From contig NZ_SLZZ01000008.1 of NCBI RefSeq assembly GCF_004346165.1, forward strand, positions 53,986 through 117,985: a DNA stretch of 64,000 nt, read 5' to 3'. Origin of the DNA: Muricomes intestini (lineage in GTDB: Bacteria; Bacillota; Clostridia; Lachnospirales; Lachnospiraceae). Each line of letters begins with the position of its first letter. Position 1 is the stretch's first letter. Below the pieces are notes generated by a model. The model had not been told where the DNA came from, ran no database searches, and was given only the letters and a program-made list of their open reading frames with translations. The position numbers and the translations under genes were made by a program. This document shows, one piece after another, positions 51,341-60,559 of this stretch.

Positions 51341-53480
51341 TACTTCGACAGGAGCTGGAGTCTTAAGCCACTGCGGCTTATATATCGAAAAGGCAACACT
51401 GCAAGATAAGGTTATAGCTTTGGCCGGAAATCCGAATGTAGGAAAAAGTACAGTTTTCAACGCTTTAACAGGGATGAATCAGCATACAGGTAACTGGCCG
51501 GGAAAAACAGTTGTAAACGCCCAGGGAAAGTATCAGTATCAAAATACAAATTTTATCCTAGTGGATATTCCGGGTACTTATTCACTGATGGCAAACTCAG
51601 CCGAGGAAGAAATCGCCCGGGATTTTATCTGCTTTGGCGGAGCCGATGCTGTGGTAGTGGTAGCCGATGCCACCTGCTTGGAGCGGAATCTAAATCTGGT
51701 GCTTCAAACCATGGAAATCACCGGCCGAATCGTGTTGTGCGTCAATTTGATGGACGAAGCCAAAAGAAAAAAAATCAACATTAATCTCACGGCACTAAGT
51801 TCCAAGCTAGGGATTCCGGTAATCGGAACCAGTGCTCGCTCCGGCAGAGGCTTAAATGACTTGATGGATGCTGTCAAAGAACTTACAGAGAGCAAGCCAA
51901 AACTGTGTCCGCTTCATATAAAATACGGAGAAAAAATTGAAGATGCCGCCGATTTGATAGAGTCAGAGCTTGATGATGTTTTACAGGGACAAATTAGCAG
52001 CCGGTGGGTTGCTCTGAAACTACTTGACGGAGATGAAAGTCTGCTGCACTCTCTAAAAACCTGCCTCGGCTTCGATCTTTTAAAGAATGATGAAATCGCT
52101 CAGGCAGTTAAAAAGGCAAGACTTTCCCTGGGGGAAGTGAACATGCCGGCCAATAGGATTCGTGATCAGATTGTCACAAAGATTGTCAGAGAATGCGAAG
52201 ATATTTGCCGGGATACCGTCATCTTTGGAAACAAAGAATATACGGGACGGGATAATAAAATTGATAAAATTCTTACTTCAAAGCTAACCGGAATACCCAT
52301 CATGATTGCAATGCTGTTTGGCATCTTTTGGCTCACCATTGTGGGATCTAATATTCCATCGAACCTTCTTTCCACTGGACTATTTTCATTGGAGGAGCCA
52401 CTTTCCCGGTTTTTTGAATGGTTGTCCGCCCCGGATTGGCTGCGCGGAGTCCTTGTAGATGGCGTCTTTCGGACACTGGCCTGGGTAATCTCCGTAATGC
52501 TGCCGCCAATGGCAATTTTCTTCCCATTGTTTACACTGTTGGAGGACATGGGCTATCTGCCAAGAATCGCATTTAATCTTGACAACTTTTTTCGCAAAGC
52601 TTGTGCCCACGGAAAGCAGTCGCTGACTATGTGTATGGGATTTGGCTGCAATGCTTGCGGCGTTATTGGCTGTCGAATCATTGATTCCCCCCGGGAGAGA
52701 TTGATTGCCATCCTTACAAATTGCTTTGTACCCTGCAACGGAAGGTTTCCCACTTTAATAGCCATTATCACCATGTTTTTTGCCGGTGCCTTAAGTGGTG
52801 CATTCCAGTCTGTCATTTCCACACTGATGCTGACCGGTACGATCATACTTGGTGTTGCCATGACGCTTTTGATTTCAAAGCTGCTGTCAAAAACAATTTT
52901 GAAAGGAATGCCTTCCTCCTTTCATCTGGAACTCCCGCCTTATCGCCGTCCGCAGGTCGGTAAAGTAATTATCCGTTCTATTTTTGACCGTACACTTTTT
53001 GTACTGGGCAGAGCAATTACCGTTGCCGCACCTGCAGGCATGGTTATCTGGGTACTGGCCAACATCCATATCGGAGATTTGAGCCTACTTGCCCATTGTG
53101 CCGGGTTTCTTGATCCATTTGCAAGATTTATTGGTCTGGACGGATACATCTTGATGGCATTTATTCTGGGATTCCCAGCCAATGAAATTGTTGTGCCTAT
53201 CCTGATTATGAGCTATATGGCGGCAGGAAAACTGACTGATCTAGAAAGCCTGTCAGAATTGCATACACTTTTTGTAAATAACGGATGGACCTGGCTGACG
53301 GCAGTGTGTACCATTCTGTTTACGTTGCTGCACTGGCCTTGTGGAACTACTTTCCTGACGATTAAGAAAGAAACCCAAAGCATGAAATGGGCACTTATCT
53401 CCTTTGCAATTCCTACAATAACCGGTATTATTGTATGCATGATTACAGCGAATACCATCCGGCTGCTGGGACTCATATAG
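51327..53480 (+). CDS. feoB: Ferrous iron transport protein B
   Basis: 717-residue Fe2+ importer of the inner membrane. The N-terminal G domain has G1 GNPNVGKST, G3 DIPGTYSL and G4 NLMD. A GDI-like helical spacer follows, and then a membrane part with two gate regions and a Cys-containing helix (MCMGFGCNACGV). The ATG at 51327 is inside the feoA end, 7 nt behind GGAGGAG. The longer open frame from 51237 is out of phase with known FeoB N-termini and overlaps feoA. The 40-nt gap to the convergent brnQ gene holds only a weak hairpin. Confidence 0.96.
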   Translation: MGLTNTSTGAGVLSHCGLYIEKATLQDKVIALAGNPNVGKSTVFNALTGMNQHTGNWPGKTVVNAQGKYQYQNTNFILVDIPGTYSLMANSAEEEIARDFICFGGADAVVVVADATCLERNLNLVLQTMEITGRIVLCVNLMDEAKRKKININLTALSSKLGIPVIGTSARSGRGLNDLMDAVKELTESKPKLCPLHIKYGEKIEDAADLIESELDDVLQGQISSRWVALKLLDGDESLLHSLKTCLGFDLLKNDEIAQAVKKARLSLGEVNMPANRIRDQIVTKIVRECEDICRDTVIFGNKEYTGRDNKIDKILTSKLTGIPIMIAMLFGIFWLTIVGSNIPSNLLSTGLFSLEEPLSRFFEWLSAPDWLRGVLVDGVFRTLAWVISVMLPPMAIFFPLFTLLEDMGYLPRIAFNLDNFFRKACAHGKQSLTMCMGFGCNACGVIGCRIIDSPRERLIAILTNCFVPCNGRFPTLIAIITMFFAGALSGAFQSVISTLMLTGTIILGVAMTLLISKLLSKTILKGMPSSFHLELPPYRRPQVGKVIIRSIFDRTLFVLGRAITVAAPAGMVIWVLANIHIGDLSLLAHCAGFLDPFARFIGLDGYILMAFILGFPANEIVVPILIMSYMAAGKLTDLESLSELHTLFVNNGWTWLTAVCTILFTLLHWPCGTTFLTIKKETQSMKWALISFAIPTITGIIVCMITANTIRLLGLI

Positions 53481-53519
53481 GCAGCCGGCTTGCCCGCCGT
53501 TTCAATTTTCCCTTTATAC

Positions 53520-54872
53520 TTATACTGTCCTTTTAATCCGATGCCAGACCAGACCAATAATAAAGCCCGCAGCTGCCGGCAATATCCATCCCATACCAAT
53601 TGAGAAAAATGGTAAGTAATTTTCTCCAAAATGTATCAGTGCCTGTGCTGCTCCTGTCTGACGTATAAAATCCGGACTTGCATTAATGGCATCAATTATT
53701 GAAGCAATAAGCGTAAAATAAGTTGTCATCTGATATACGCGTAAATCATGATGAAAAAGCGATCCGATAATAGAAAGTAAAATCAACGTCATTGCCAGCG
53801 GATAAAGAAACATTAATACCGGAATTGAAAAATGGATGATCTTGGTTAAACCAATATTGGCGAGCAGGCAAGCCAACAGACTGACCCCTGTCGCGAAGGT
53901 TAAATATTTTTGTGACGGAAATAGCTCCACAAATGTTTCTGAAAAAGCAGTAATCAGTCCAATAGCAGTCTTTAAGCAGGCTAAAATAACGATGAATGCA
54001 AGAATGATACTTCCATAGGTCCCAAAATAATAATTGGCAATCTGCGCCAGGGCAATTCCTCCATTTTCACTTAAAGGAAACTTCCCCAGACTCATCGTTC
54101 CCACATAGGCCAGCAGGCTATAAATAACCCCCATTGCAACAATACTAATGGTGCCGGATTTAATGGTGTCCACTGCAATCATCCCAGGATTCTTTACTCC
54201 ACGGCTTCGAATCGTTGATACAATAATAATACCAAACGCCAAGGAAGCCAGAGCGTCCAATGTATTGTAGCCCTCAACAAATCCTTTAAAGAAAGCATTT
54301 GCCTGATAATCCGGCTGTACCACAGTCCCGGCAATCGGCCCCATTGGCCGGACAAGCGCCATGATTAAAAGAGCACCCAATAAAATCAAAAATAAAGGAT
54401 TTAGAATTTTACCGATATAATCAAGTAATTTTGTTGGTTTTCGCGCCAACAACCATGCAATAAAGAAAAAAAGACAGCTGAAAAGTGCAAGCGCCAATAC
54501 TAACTCATTTTCAGAAATAAAGGGAGCGAGACCAATTTCAAATGAGGTCGTTGCCAATCGCGGAATTGCATAAAGCGGGCCAATCACAAGATAAAGTAAA
54601 ATGGTAAAAATATATGCATAACGGCGATCCACCTGAGCGGCTAATTGAAACACCCCTTCACTTTGTGAAATACCAATTGCGACAACTCCCAAAAAAGGCA
54701 GACCAATTCCCGTTACAAGGAAGCCTAAATTTGCCCAGATAACCTCCATCCCCGATGCCTGACCCAGGTGTACGGGAAAGATCAAGTTTCCCGCTCCAAA
54801 AAACAGCCCAAATAACATTGATCCAATCATTAAATAATCACTAAATGTTAATTTCTTTTTCTCATCTTCCAA
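53520..54872 (-). CDS. brnQ: Branched-chain amino acid transporter
   Basis: 450-residue LIVCS-family cation symporter with about 12 helices importing Leu, Ile and Val. The family start is [23 protein letters not shown], and [20 protein letters not shown] lies in the middle. It is preceded by a ~200-nt leader with a strong terminator, suggesting attenuation, and by tRNA-Arg in the same direction. Convergent with feoB. Confidence 0.93.
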   Translation of the reverse strand: MEDEKKKLTFSDYLMIGSMLFGLFFGAGNLIFPVHLGQASGMEVIWANLGFLVTGIGLPFLGVVAIGISQSEGVFQLAAQVDRRYAYIFTILLYLVIGPLYAIPRLATTSFEIGLAPFISENELVLALALFSCLFFFIAWLLARKPTKLLDYIGKILNPLFLILLGALLIMALVRPMGPIAGTVVQPDYQANAFFKGFVEGYNTLDALASLAFGIIIVSTIRSRGVKNPGMIAVDTIKSGTISIVAMGVIYSLLAYVGTMSLGKFPLSENGGIALAQIANYYFGTYGSIILAFIVILACLKTAIGLITAFSETFVELFPSQKYLTFATGVSLLACLLANIGLTKIIHFSIPVLMFLYPLAMTLILLSIIGSLFHHDLRVYQMTTYFTLIASIIDAINASPDFIRQTGAAQALIHFGENYLPFFSIGMGWILPAAAGFIIGLVWHRIKRTV

Positions 54873-55091
54873 AGTTCAAGTCCCCCAAATAGTTTATCTT
54901 ATCAAAAAAATAGCAGTTAACAAGCATATTTTTGCTAACTGCCATCTTATCATTTTTGCAAGTAAATTTCCAGTTAAACAGTGGTGAGGAACGAATTCTT
55001 ACGCCCTTTCGGAGTTAGTACTTTTCCATCATGGATATTGCATACCCCGACAATAAACTTCCTTTATAATAGTCTTACAAAATTTTTCAGA
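54873..55091 (-). promoter_or_regulatory. Leader of brnQ with terminator hairpin
   Basis: About 220 nt between tRNA-Arg and brnQ on the minus strand. At 54904-54943 a stem (GCAGTTAgCA with TGCT..TAACTGC) is followed by seven T, 32 nt before the brnQ ATG, so transcripts could stop before the gene. No T-box motif and no Leu/Ile/Val-rich leader frame was found. A -10-like TATTAT lies near 55066-55071 without a good -35, so the leader may be transcribed from the tRNA promoter. The mechanism is unknown. Confidence 0.5.
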
Positions 55092-55165
55092 CGTTCCCGA
55101 GCGGATTCGAACCGCTGGCCTTCCGCTTAGGAGGCGGACGCTCTATCCTGCTGAGCTACGGGAAC
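55092..55165 (-). tRNA. tRNA-Arg (anticodon CCT)
   Basis: 74 nt. Acceptor stem GTTCCCG/CGGGAAC with discriminator G, D-arm TAGCTCAGCAGGATAGAGC, anticodon stem CCGC/GCGG with loop CTCCTAA (anticodon CCT, reading AGG), and T-arm with GGTTCGAATCC. CCA is not encoded. A standard variable loop is present. Confidence 0.95.
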
Positions 55166-55262
55166 TTGTGTGAAATGCTCTGTTTCTACAGAACACAACT
55201 AATAATATAACATGAAAATCAGAAAATCTCAACTTATTTAATTAATATCTTCTAGATTTGCG

Positions 55263-55275
55263 TAACAGTTCAGCC
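55263..55275 (+). repeat. Solo end of the TAACAGTTCAGCC family
   Basis: TAACAGTTCAGCC directly behind the 3' end of the DUF3881 gene. A complete 56-bp element of the same family lies just upstream of the gene, so the gene is bracketed by these sequences. Confidence 0.6.
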
Positions 55276-55281
55276 GATTTA

Positions 55282-56157
55282 TCAGAAATTTATATATCCC
55301 TGGAGCCATATTGTTGCTTTAAATCTTCTCCCAATTTCCGGTTCTCCCATTACTTCTTTGGCCGGAACACAGATGTCAAACTGCATTTCATTTACATCTA
55401 GTTTCATTTGATATAAGGGTTCTCCAGTTGCAATATTTTTTCTTTCCCTGACTGCAAGTATTTCCCCCATTATGGCATACAAATCACACTCCACACCATA
55501 CGGCATAAAGTATGTATCTACAATAGTAAAAATGTCTTCGCTGATTAATCTTCTTGATACTTTTGAATATGTATCAATGTCATCCAATGTCAATGTTTCA
55601 ATTGCTTCCTGATCCCCGCCTCTGGCTGCTTTAAGCAGTACTTTTCTGTTATCCGATGCTTCCTTCTCACTCTTTACCTGTTGTTCACTTTTTTTCACAG
55701 GAAATAATACTTTTCCTGACAGTGCCAGTCCGGAAAATGTAATGGATGTAGCTATTTCGGACTCAAATCCAAGCTGACGTTCTCTCATATATTCGATACC
55801 GTTCTGAAGATGAAAAATTAAACTGATTCCCAATCTTGGATCTTCACAAATTCCCACGTATTCTTCTTTTTCAATACGTTTTTCTACAGCTACATCTGCA
55901 TATGTAGTTATTCCACTTCCTTCAAAATATGGAAAATAATAATCTGCATCAAACTTTTCCTCTTCATCCAATTCCCCGCATAGAGTAATTCCAACTTTTT
56001 CTCCATACTCTTTTTGAAATTCACAGTAATCTGCCCAACTTTGATATGACACAATTATCTGATGTGTAAAATTGGTTTCCACCTGTTTCAAAAGTTCTAT
56101 TACTTCTTTTTTTGTATGCAGTTCATTAAAACCAATTGCTTTTAGATATTGATGCAT
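55282..56157 (-). CDS. DUF3881 family protein
   Basis: 291-residue cytosolic protein of the DUF3881 family, restricted largely to Lachnospiraceae and not functionally characterised. N-terminal start MHQYLKAIGF is typical. Other visible stretches are GEKVGITLCGELDEEEKF and ISLIFHLQNGIEYMRER, plus a Lys/Glu-rich hinge at about 165-180. No catalytic motif, signal peptide or membrane segment. The ATG at 56157 (8 codons into the frame) is preferred for GGAGA 5 nt upstream. It lies between tRNA-Arg and serS and is flanked by sequences of the inverted-repeat family. Confidence 0.75.
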   Translation of the reverse strand: MHQYLKAIGFNELHTKKEVIELLKQVETNFTHQIIVSYQSWADYCEFQKEYGEKVGITLCGELDEEEKFDADYYFPYFEGSGITTYADVAVEKRIEKEEYVGICEDPRLGISLIFHLQNGIEYMRERQLGFESEIATSITFSGLALSGKVLFPVKKSEQQVKSEKEASDNRKVLLKAARGGDQEAIETLTLDDIDTYSKVSRRLISEDIFTIVDTYFMPYGVECDLYAIMGEILAVRERKNIATGEPLYQMKLDVNEMQFDICVPAKEVMGEPEIGRRFKATIWLQGYINF

Positions 56158-56178
56158 AATATTCTCCAAATTTCTATT

Positions 56179-56234
56179 CACAGTTCAGCCAATTTGAAAG
56201 TATAAAGCTCAATCAGACTCATGACTGAACTGTG
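56179..56234. repeat. 56-bp element bounded by CACAGTTCAG inverted repeats
   Basis: CACAGTTCAGCCA (56179-56191) is inverted as TGACTGAACTGTG (56222-56234), 12 of 13 matching. It is the shortest complete member of the TAACAGTTCAGCC family in the window. It lies between serS and the DUF3881 gene and could act as a hairpin in the message. Confidence 0.7.
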
Positions 56235-56249
56235 ATAAACTATATTACT

Positions 56250-57536
56250 TTAATTTTTAGGAGTAATGACGACATTTTCTCCCATATATGGTTGAAGTAC
56301 TTTGGGTATCTTCACGGAGCCATCTGCCTGAAGGTTATTCTCCAGAAACGCAATAAGCATTCTTGGAGGGGCCACTACTGTATTATTCAATGTATGCGCA
56401 AAATATCTGCCATTCTCGCCTTTTACACGAATACCCAGTCTTCTTGCCTGGGCATCTCCCAAATTGGAGCAACTTCCTACCTCAAAGTATTTCTGCTGTC
56501 TGGGTGACCACGCCTCTACATCAACGGATTTTACTTTTAAATCTGCCAGATCTCCAGAACAACATTCCAATGTACGAACCGGAATATCTAAAGAGCGAAA
56601 CAAATCTACTGTATTATTCCACAATTTATCATACCAATCCATACTTTCTTCCGGCTTACACACAACTATCATCTCCTGCTTTTCAAACTGGTGAATGCGG
56701 TATACTCCACGTTCTTCAACGCCGTGTGCACCCTTTTCTTTTCTGAAACAAGGAGAATAACTGGTCAATGTCTGAGGAAGCTCACTTTCCTCTAACTGAG
56801 TATCAATAAATTTGCCAATCATTGAGTGCTCACTTGTCCCAATAAGGTATAAATCTTCCCCCTCGATTTTATACATCATTGCATCCATCTCTGAAAAACT
56901 CATTACACCATTGACCACATTGCTGCGAATCATAAAAGGTGGAATACAGTAAGTAAAACCTCTATTAATCATAAAATCTCTGGCATAGGATAATACTGCT
57001 GAATGGAGACGTGCAATGTCTCCCATTAAATAATAGAATCCGCTTCCTGCCACACGTCTTGCACTGTCCAAATCAATTCCATTGAATCTTTCCATAATTT
57101 CTGTGTGATATGGAACTTCAAATTCTGGTACTGTCGGTTCACCGAATCTCTCTAATTCTACATTTTCACTGTCATCTTTTCCAATAGGAACAGATGAATC
57201 AATAATATTTGGAATTGTCATCATAATTTTTTTGATGTTCTCTTCTATTTCTTTTTCTGCCGCGGAAAGAGATTCTATTCTATCAGCATGTTCTGTAACC
57301 TTTTTCTTTAATATTTCTGCCTCTTCCCTTTTTCCCTGTGCCATCATAGCTCCGATTTCTTTGGAAGTTTTGTTTTTTTCCGCTCTTAATGCCTCAACTT
57401 CCTGCTTAATATCACGATTTTTCTTATCAAATTCCAGAACTTCATCAACTAATGGCAATTTTTCATTTTGAAATTTATTTTGAATATTCTTTCTCACAAT
57501 ATCTGGATTCATTCTTACAAATTTTATATCTAACAT
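56250..57536 (-). CDS. serS: Seryl-tRNA synthetase
   Basis: 428-residue class II synthetase that charges tRNA-Ser and tRNA-Sec. An N-terminal coiled-coil arm (about 30-100) grips the long variable arm of tRNA-Ser. The catalytic core has motif 2 in CFRKEKGAHGVEERGVYRIHQFEK and motif 3 in GENGRYFAHTLNNTVVAPPRMLIAFLEN. Its position beside DUF4446 and parBA is typical of Lachnospiraceae. No T-box was seen upstream. Confidence 0.97.
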   Translation of the reverse strand: MLDIKFVRMNPDIVRKNIQNKFQNEKLPLVDEVLEFDKKNRDIKQEVEALRAEKNKTSKEIGAMMAQGKREEAEILKKKVTEHADRIESLSAAEKEIEENIKKIMMTIPNIIDSSVPIGKDDSENVELERFGEPTVPEFEVPYHTEIMERFNGIDLDSARRVAGSGFYYLMGDIARLHSAVLSYARDFMINRGFTYCIPPFMIRSNVVNGVMSFSEMDAMMYKIEGEDLYLIGTSEHSMIGKFIDTQLEESELPQTLTSYSPCFRKEKGAHGVEERGVYRIHQFEKQEMIVVCKPEESMDWYDKLWNNTVDLFRSLDIPVRTLECCSGDLADLKVKSVDVEAWSPRQQKYFEVGSCSNLGDAQARRLGIRVKGENGRYFAHTLNNTVVAPPRMLIAFLENNLQADGSVKIPKVLQPYMGENVVITPKN

Positions 57537-57670
57537 AATTTTCCTCCTATTATACTTTCATCCTTTAAAATTTATATACTTATTTCTATCTTGCATATTG
57601 TTTCGTTGACATTTTTCCATTTAATCCGTCTAAAATTCAATATCATATTTGGTATATGGTGAAGATAGTA

Positions 57671-58195
57671 TCAACTCTTTTTTAAATCGTAATTTTCCTG
57701 GTAAATAGCTCTTTCCAGGGATTCAGATTCCTCTTCTGCCAGCTCAATGTAGCTTTGCCCATTTACAATTTCTTTTATATAGGTGTAACACCCTTCACGG
57801 CTATGCATAGCATTCAAAATCCATCCATTGTTATTTTCATCCAGCATAGTTAATGCAAAGCTTAGATTTCCTCCCATTTCATGAAAAGCATCATATTTAA
57901 TAATGCCTATCTTTTGATAATTTGATTTTATTTTTTTATAAATGTTTTGTATATCAGTCTGATTTTCTTTAGAAATCTCAACAAGTTCATCAATTTCTTC
58001 AAATCTCGCCAATAGGCTTTCCTCTAGATTCTTCCCATCTTTTCCCTTCATAAACGAAGCATAACTGGTCTTCATCCTGTTATACTTCATATTTATACTC
58101 ACCAGTAGTACAAACAGTAGTACCTGGATTAAGAATAATAATAAAAGCAGGTATGCGGGGTCAATGCCAATACGTCCCAATATAGTACTTTCCAT
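57671..58195 (-). CDS. DUF4446 family membrane protein
   Basis: 174 residues. One N-terminal membrane helix (about 14-36, LLLLLFLIQVLLFVLLVSIN), a coiled-coil stretch, then a small globular domain with MKGKDGKNLEESLLARFEEI and YDAFHEMGGNLSFALTMLDENNNGWIL, the core of DUF4446. The function is unknown. The family is repeatedly found next to parAB near the origin in Clostridia, which points to a role around chromosome segregation or cell division. That is inference. Confidence 0.82.
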   Translation of the reverse strand: MESTILGRIGIDPAYLLLLLFLIQVLLFVLLVSINMKYNRMKTSYASFMKGKDGKNLEESLLARFEEIDELVEISKENQTDIQNIYKKIKSNYQKIGIIKYDAFHEMGGNLSFALTMLDENNNGWILNAMHSREGCYTYIKEIVNGQSYIELAEEESESLERAIYQENYDLKKS

Positions 58196-58326
58196 TTGTA
58201 ATCCTCCTTATTGATTATTTTTGTCATTCTGATATTCTCCCCCATTTTTTGTTTCTTCATTATTTGGTAACTGTTCAGAGCCAAAAAGATATATTACAAA
58301 GTTACTTTATTTATAAATATGTATCC

Positions 58327-59247
58327 CTAATCAGCTATGGTCATAATTAAATCGAATATACGTTCGAGTTCGTTTTGAGAATAATATTCGATTTCTATTT
58401 TTCCCTTTCCATTGGACTTTTGATTCACATTTACTTTAGTTCCTATAATACTTTTCATTTTTTCTTCCAGGTCATCATAAATAAATGCATTCTCTAGTTT
58501 TTCTTCTTTTTTGGCTCTCTTTGGATTTTTTAATGACTTAACTAGTTTTTCTGTCTCTCGTACACTAAGTTTTTCGTCAAAAATTCTACTTGCTATCAAA
58601 TACTGCTGTTCTTCATCATCTATTGCAAGGAGTGCTCTGGCGTGTCCTGTTGTTATCATATCATCCACAACCATTTGCTGCACCTTATCACATAATTTTA
58701 AAAGCCGCATAGAATTGGTGACCGCTGTCCTGCTCTTTGAAACTCTCTCTGCAACTTCATCCTGTTTAAGATCAAATTCCTCCAATAAACGCTTATAAGC
58801 CATGGCCTCTTCTATAGGATTTAAATTTTCTCTCTGAATATTCTCTATCAGGGATATCTCAACTATTTCCTGATCTGTATATCTTTTTATTACTACGGGG
58901 ACTTCTTTGAGTCCTGCTAATTTTGCTGCACGCCATCGTCTTTCTCCTGCAATAATTTCATAATAATCATTTTTTTTCTGTACAACTAAAGGCTGTAGGA
59001 TTCCAAACTGCTTAATAGAATCTGCTAATTCTAATAATGCATCTTCATCGAAATCTTTTCTTGGTTGATCTCTATTAGGCTCCACCTGATTAATTTTTAA
59101 TAATATTTCTCCGTTACTACTTGTTTTTTCACCGTGTCCGGTCTGCTTATTGTTTTCTGAATTTGTATGGTTCTTCGACAATTTTTCGCTTTTATCAGGA
59201 ATCAGACTGTCCAACCCTTTACCAAGCCCATTTCTTTTCACCGCCAT
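58327..59247 (-). CDS. parB: Chromosome partitioning protein ParB (Spo0J)
   Basis: 306-residue CTP-dependent DNA clamp that loads at parS and recruits SMC. The N-terminal CTPase region has the arginine motif GERRWRAAKLAGL. The DNA-binding helix-turn-helix follows (LKQDEVAERVSKSRTAVTNSMRLL), then a C-terminal dimerisation domain. It starts 3 nt behind parA. Two perfect parS sites lie just upstream of parA, so the complex would nucleate right at its own genes. Confidence 0.95.
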   Translation of the reverse strand: MAVKRNGLGKGLDSLIPDKSEKLSKNHTNSENNKQTGHGEKTSSNGEILLKINQVEPNRDQPRKDFDEDALLELADSIKQFGILQPLVVQKKNDYYEIIAGERRWRAAKLAGLKEVPVVIKRYTDQEIVEISLIENIQRENLNPIEEAMAYKRLLEEFDLKQDEVAERVSKSRTAVTNSMRLLKLCDKVQQMVVDDMITTGHARALLAIDDEEQQYLIASRIFDEKLSVRETEKLVKSLKNPKRAKKEEKLENAFIYDDLEEKMKSIIGTKVNVNQKSNGKGKIEIEYYSQNELERIFDLIMTIAD

Positions 59248-59250
59248 ATT

Positions 59251-60018
59251 CTAATTTTCTCCTTTTTGAATCACTTCTTCTGCCAGTAACATATAGCTTT
59301 CTGATCCTGCAGATTTCGGATCATACAAATTTATAGGCATTCCATAACTTGGCGCTTCTGCCAGGCGAATGTTTCTTGGTATTATAGTTTTATAAATATT
59401 TTGACTTAGATTATCTTTTACATTTTCCACCACTTGTAAAGAAAGATTAGTTCTTGCATCATACATAGTAAAAACAACACCCTCTATTTTTAAAGTTGGA
59501 TTCAGTCTTTCCTGTACTAGCTCAATAGTATGAATAAGTTGGCTTAGCCCCTCAAGAGCATAGTATTCACATTGGATTGGAACAAGTATAGAATCTGCTG
59601 TTGTCATGGCATTAATAGTAAGCATGCTCAATGCAGGAGGACAGTCAATTATTATAAAATCATAATTGTCCCTAATCTTTTCAACCTCACCTTTAATAAT
59701 ATATTCCTTATTTTCAACACCAATCAATTCAATTTCGGCTGCTGATAGGTTAATATTTGACGGAAGAACATCAAGATTTTCAAAAACATCTTTGCAAACA
59801 CACTCTTGAATTTCAGCATTACCAATAATTAAATCATAAACGTTGTTTTCGACTTCTGTTTTATTAACACTAAGACCGCTAGTCATATTTCCCTGTGGAT
59901 CCATATCTAATGCCAAAACTTTTTTTCCAAGTCCGGCAAGCGAAGATGATAGATTGATAGCTGTTGTTGTCTTTCCTACACCGCCCTTTTGATTAGCAAT
60001 TGCTATAATCCTTCCCAT
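59251..60018 (-). CDS. parA: Chromosome partitioning ATPase ParA (Soj)
   Basis: 255-residue deviant Walker ATPase that dimerises on DNA and moves ParB-parS complexes. It also regulates DnaA in B. subtilis. The Walker A motif KGGVGKTTTAIN follows the start MGRIIAIANQ, and DMDPQGN and IIDCPPALS complete the nucleotide site. The frame is open 27 codons further, but that part is the parS site read as codons (MFHVKH). The ATG at 60018 follows AAAGGAG. Cotranscribed with parB. Confidence 0.95.
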   Translation of the reverse strand: MGRIIAIANQKGGVGKTTTAINLSSSLAGLGKKVLALDMDPQGNMTSGLSVNKTEVENNVYDLIIGNAEIQECVCKDVFENLDVLPSNINLSAAEIELIGVENKEYIIKGEVEKIRDNYDFIIIDCPPALSMLTINAMTTADSILVPIQCEYYALEGLSQLIHTIELVQERLNPTLKIEGVVFTMYDARTNLSLQVVENVKDNLSQNIYKTIIPRNIRLAEAPSYGMPINLYDPKSAGSESYMLLAEEVIQKGEN

Positions 60019-60082
60019 TTTAATACTCCTTTCATTGAACACCTTACTATTATAGCATCTTTTCGTTAGTATATCTATACAA

Positions 60083-60098
60083 TGTTTCACGTGAAACA
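60083..60098. promoter_or_regulatory. parS site 1
   Basis: TGTTTCACGTGAAACA, the perfect 16-bp parS consensus bound by ParB, in the parA leader 64 bp before its start codon. Confidence 0.95.
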
Positions 60099-60265
60099 TT
60101 ATTTTTTTATTTAATGAGACCCTTTGTTACCCCATTACATAAAAATCTGATCTGGGATACACTCTACTTGCTAAAAACAGACCAATAAGTTAATTTCATT
60201 TCTTTGCTAAAATTTAAACTCTTAATTTTAAATTTTTATTCTAATACACATTTTTACAAATATAA

Positions 60266-60281
60266 TGTTTCACGTGAAACA
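60266..60281. promoter_or_regulatory. parS site 2
   Basis: A second perfect TGTTTCACGTGAAACA, 183 bp from the first. The fourth copy of the 190-bp repeat begins 3 bp behind it. Confidence 0.95.
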
Positions 60282-60283
60282 TT

Positions 60284-60469
60284 ATATGATACCAAGGTCC
60301 CAAGGCCATGCGTTTCATGCTTGCATGGAAAAGCATGGCCTTGGGACCCATAAAACATGAGAAAGTAGCCCGAATAGGGCGGATTTCGAATGTTTTTAGG
60401 ATTGCGAGAGCGCAAAGTGCGGAGCAATCCGTAGGTATCAGGGGGCAAAATGCCTTTTGACCCCTACAT
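60284..60469 (+). repeat. 190-bp structured repeat, copy D
   Basis: Full-length copy of the units at 2621-3000 in the same orientation, with the same hairpins and end sequence GACCCCTACAT. It is placed between parS site 2 and the alpha/beta hydrolase gene. A 64-codon minus-strand frame across it reads the repeat and the parS site and is not taken as a gene. Confidence 0.85.
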
Positions 60470-60559
60470 CATTATATACATAAAAATTTGTATTTTTACT
60501 TTATTTGCTTCAATGAGTGTAGTATAATAAGAAATATAAATTTAGAAAGAGGTGATATT

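Noticed and set aside
60019-60099. N-terminal extension of ParA (MFHVKH...)
   Set aside because: This is parS read as codons. A strong ribosome-binding site precedes the internal ATG where the conserved protein starts.
60254-60448. 64-codon minus-strand frame
   Set aside because: It reads the repeat and parS as codons and is not a plausible gene.
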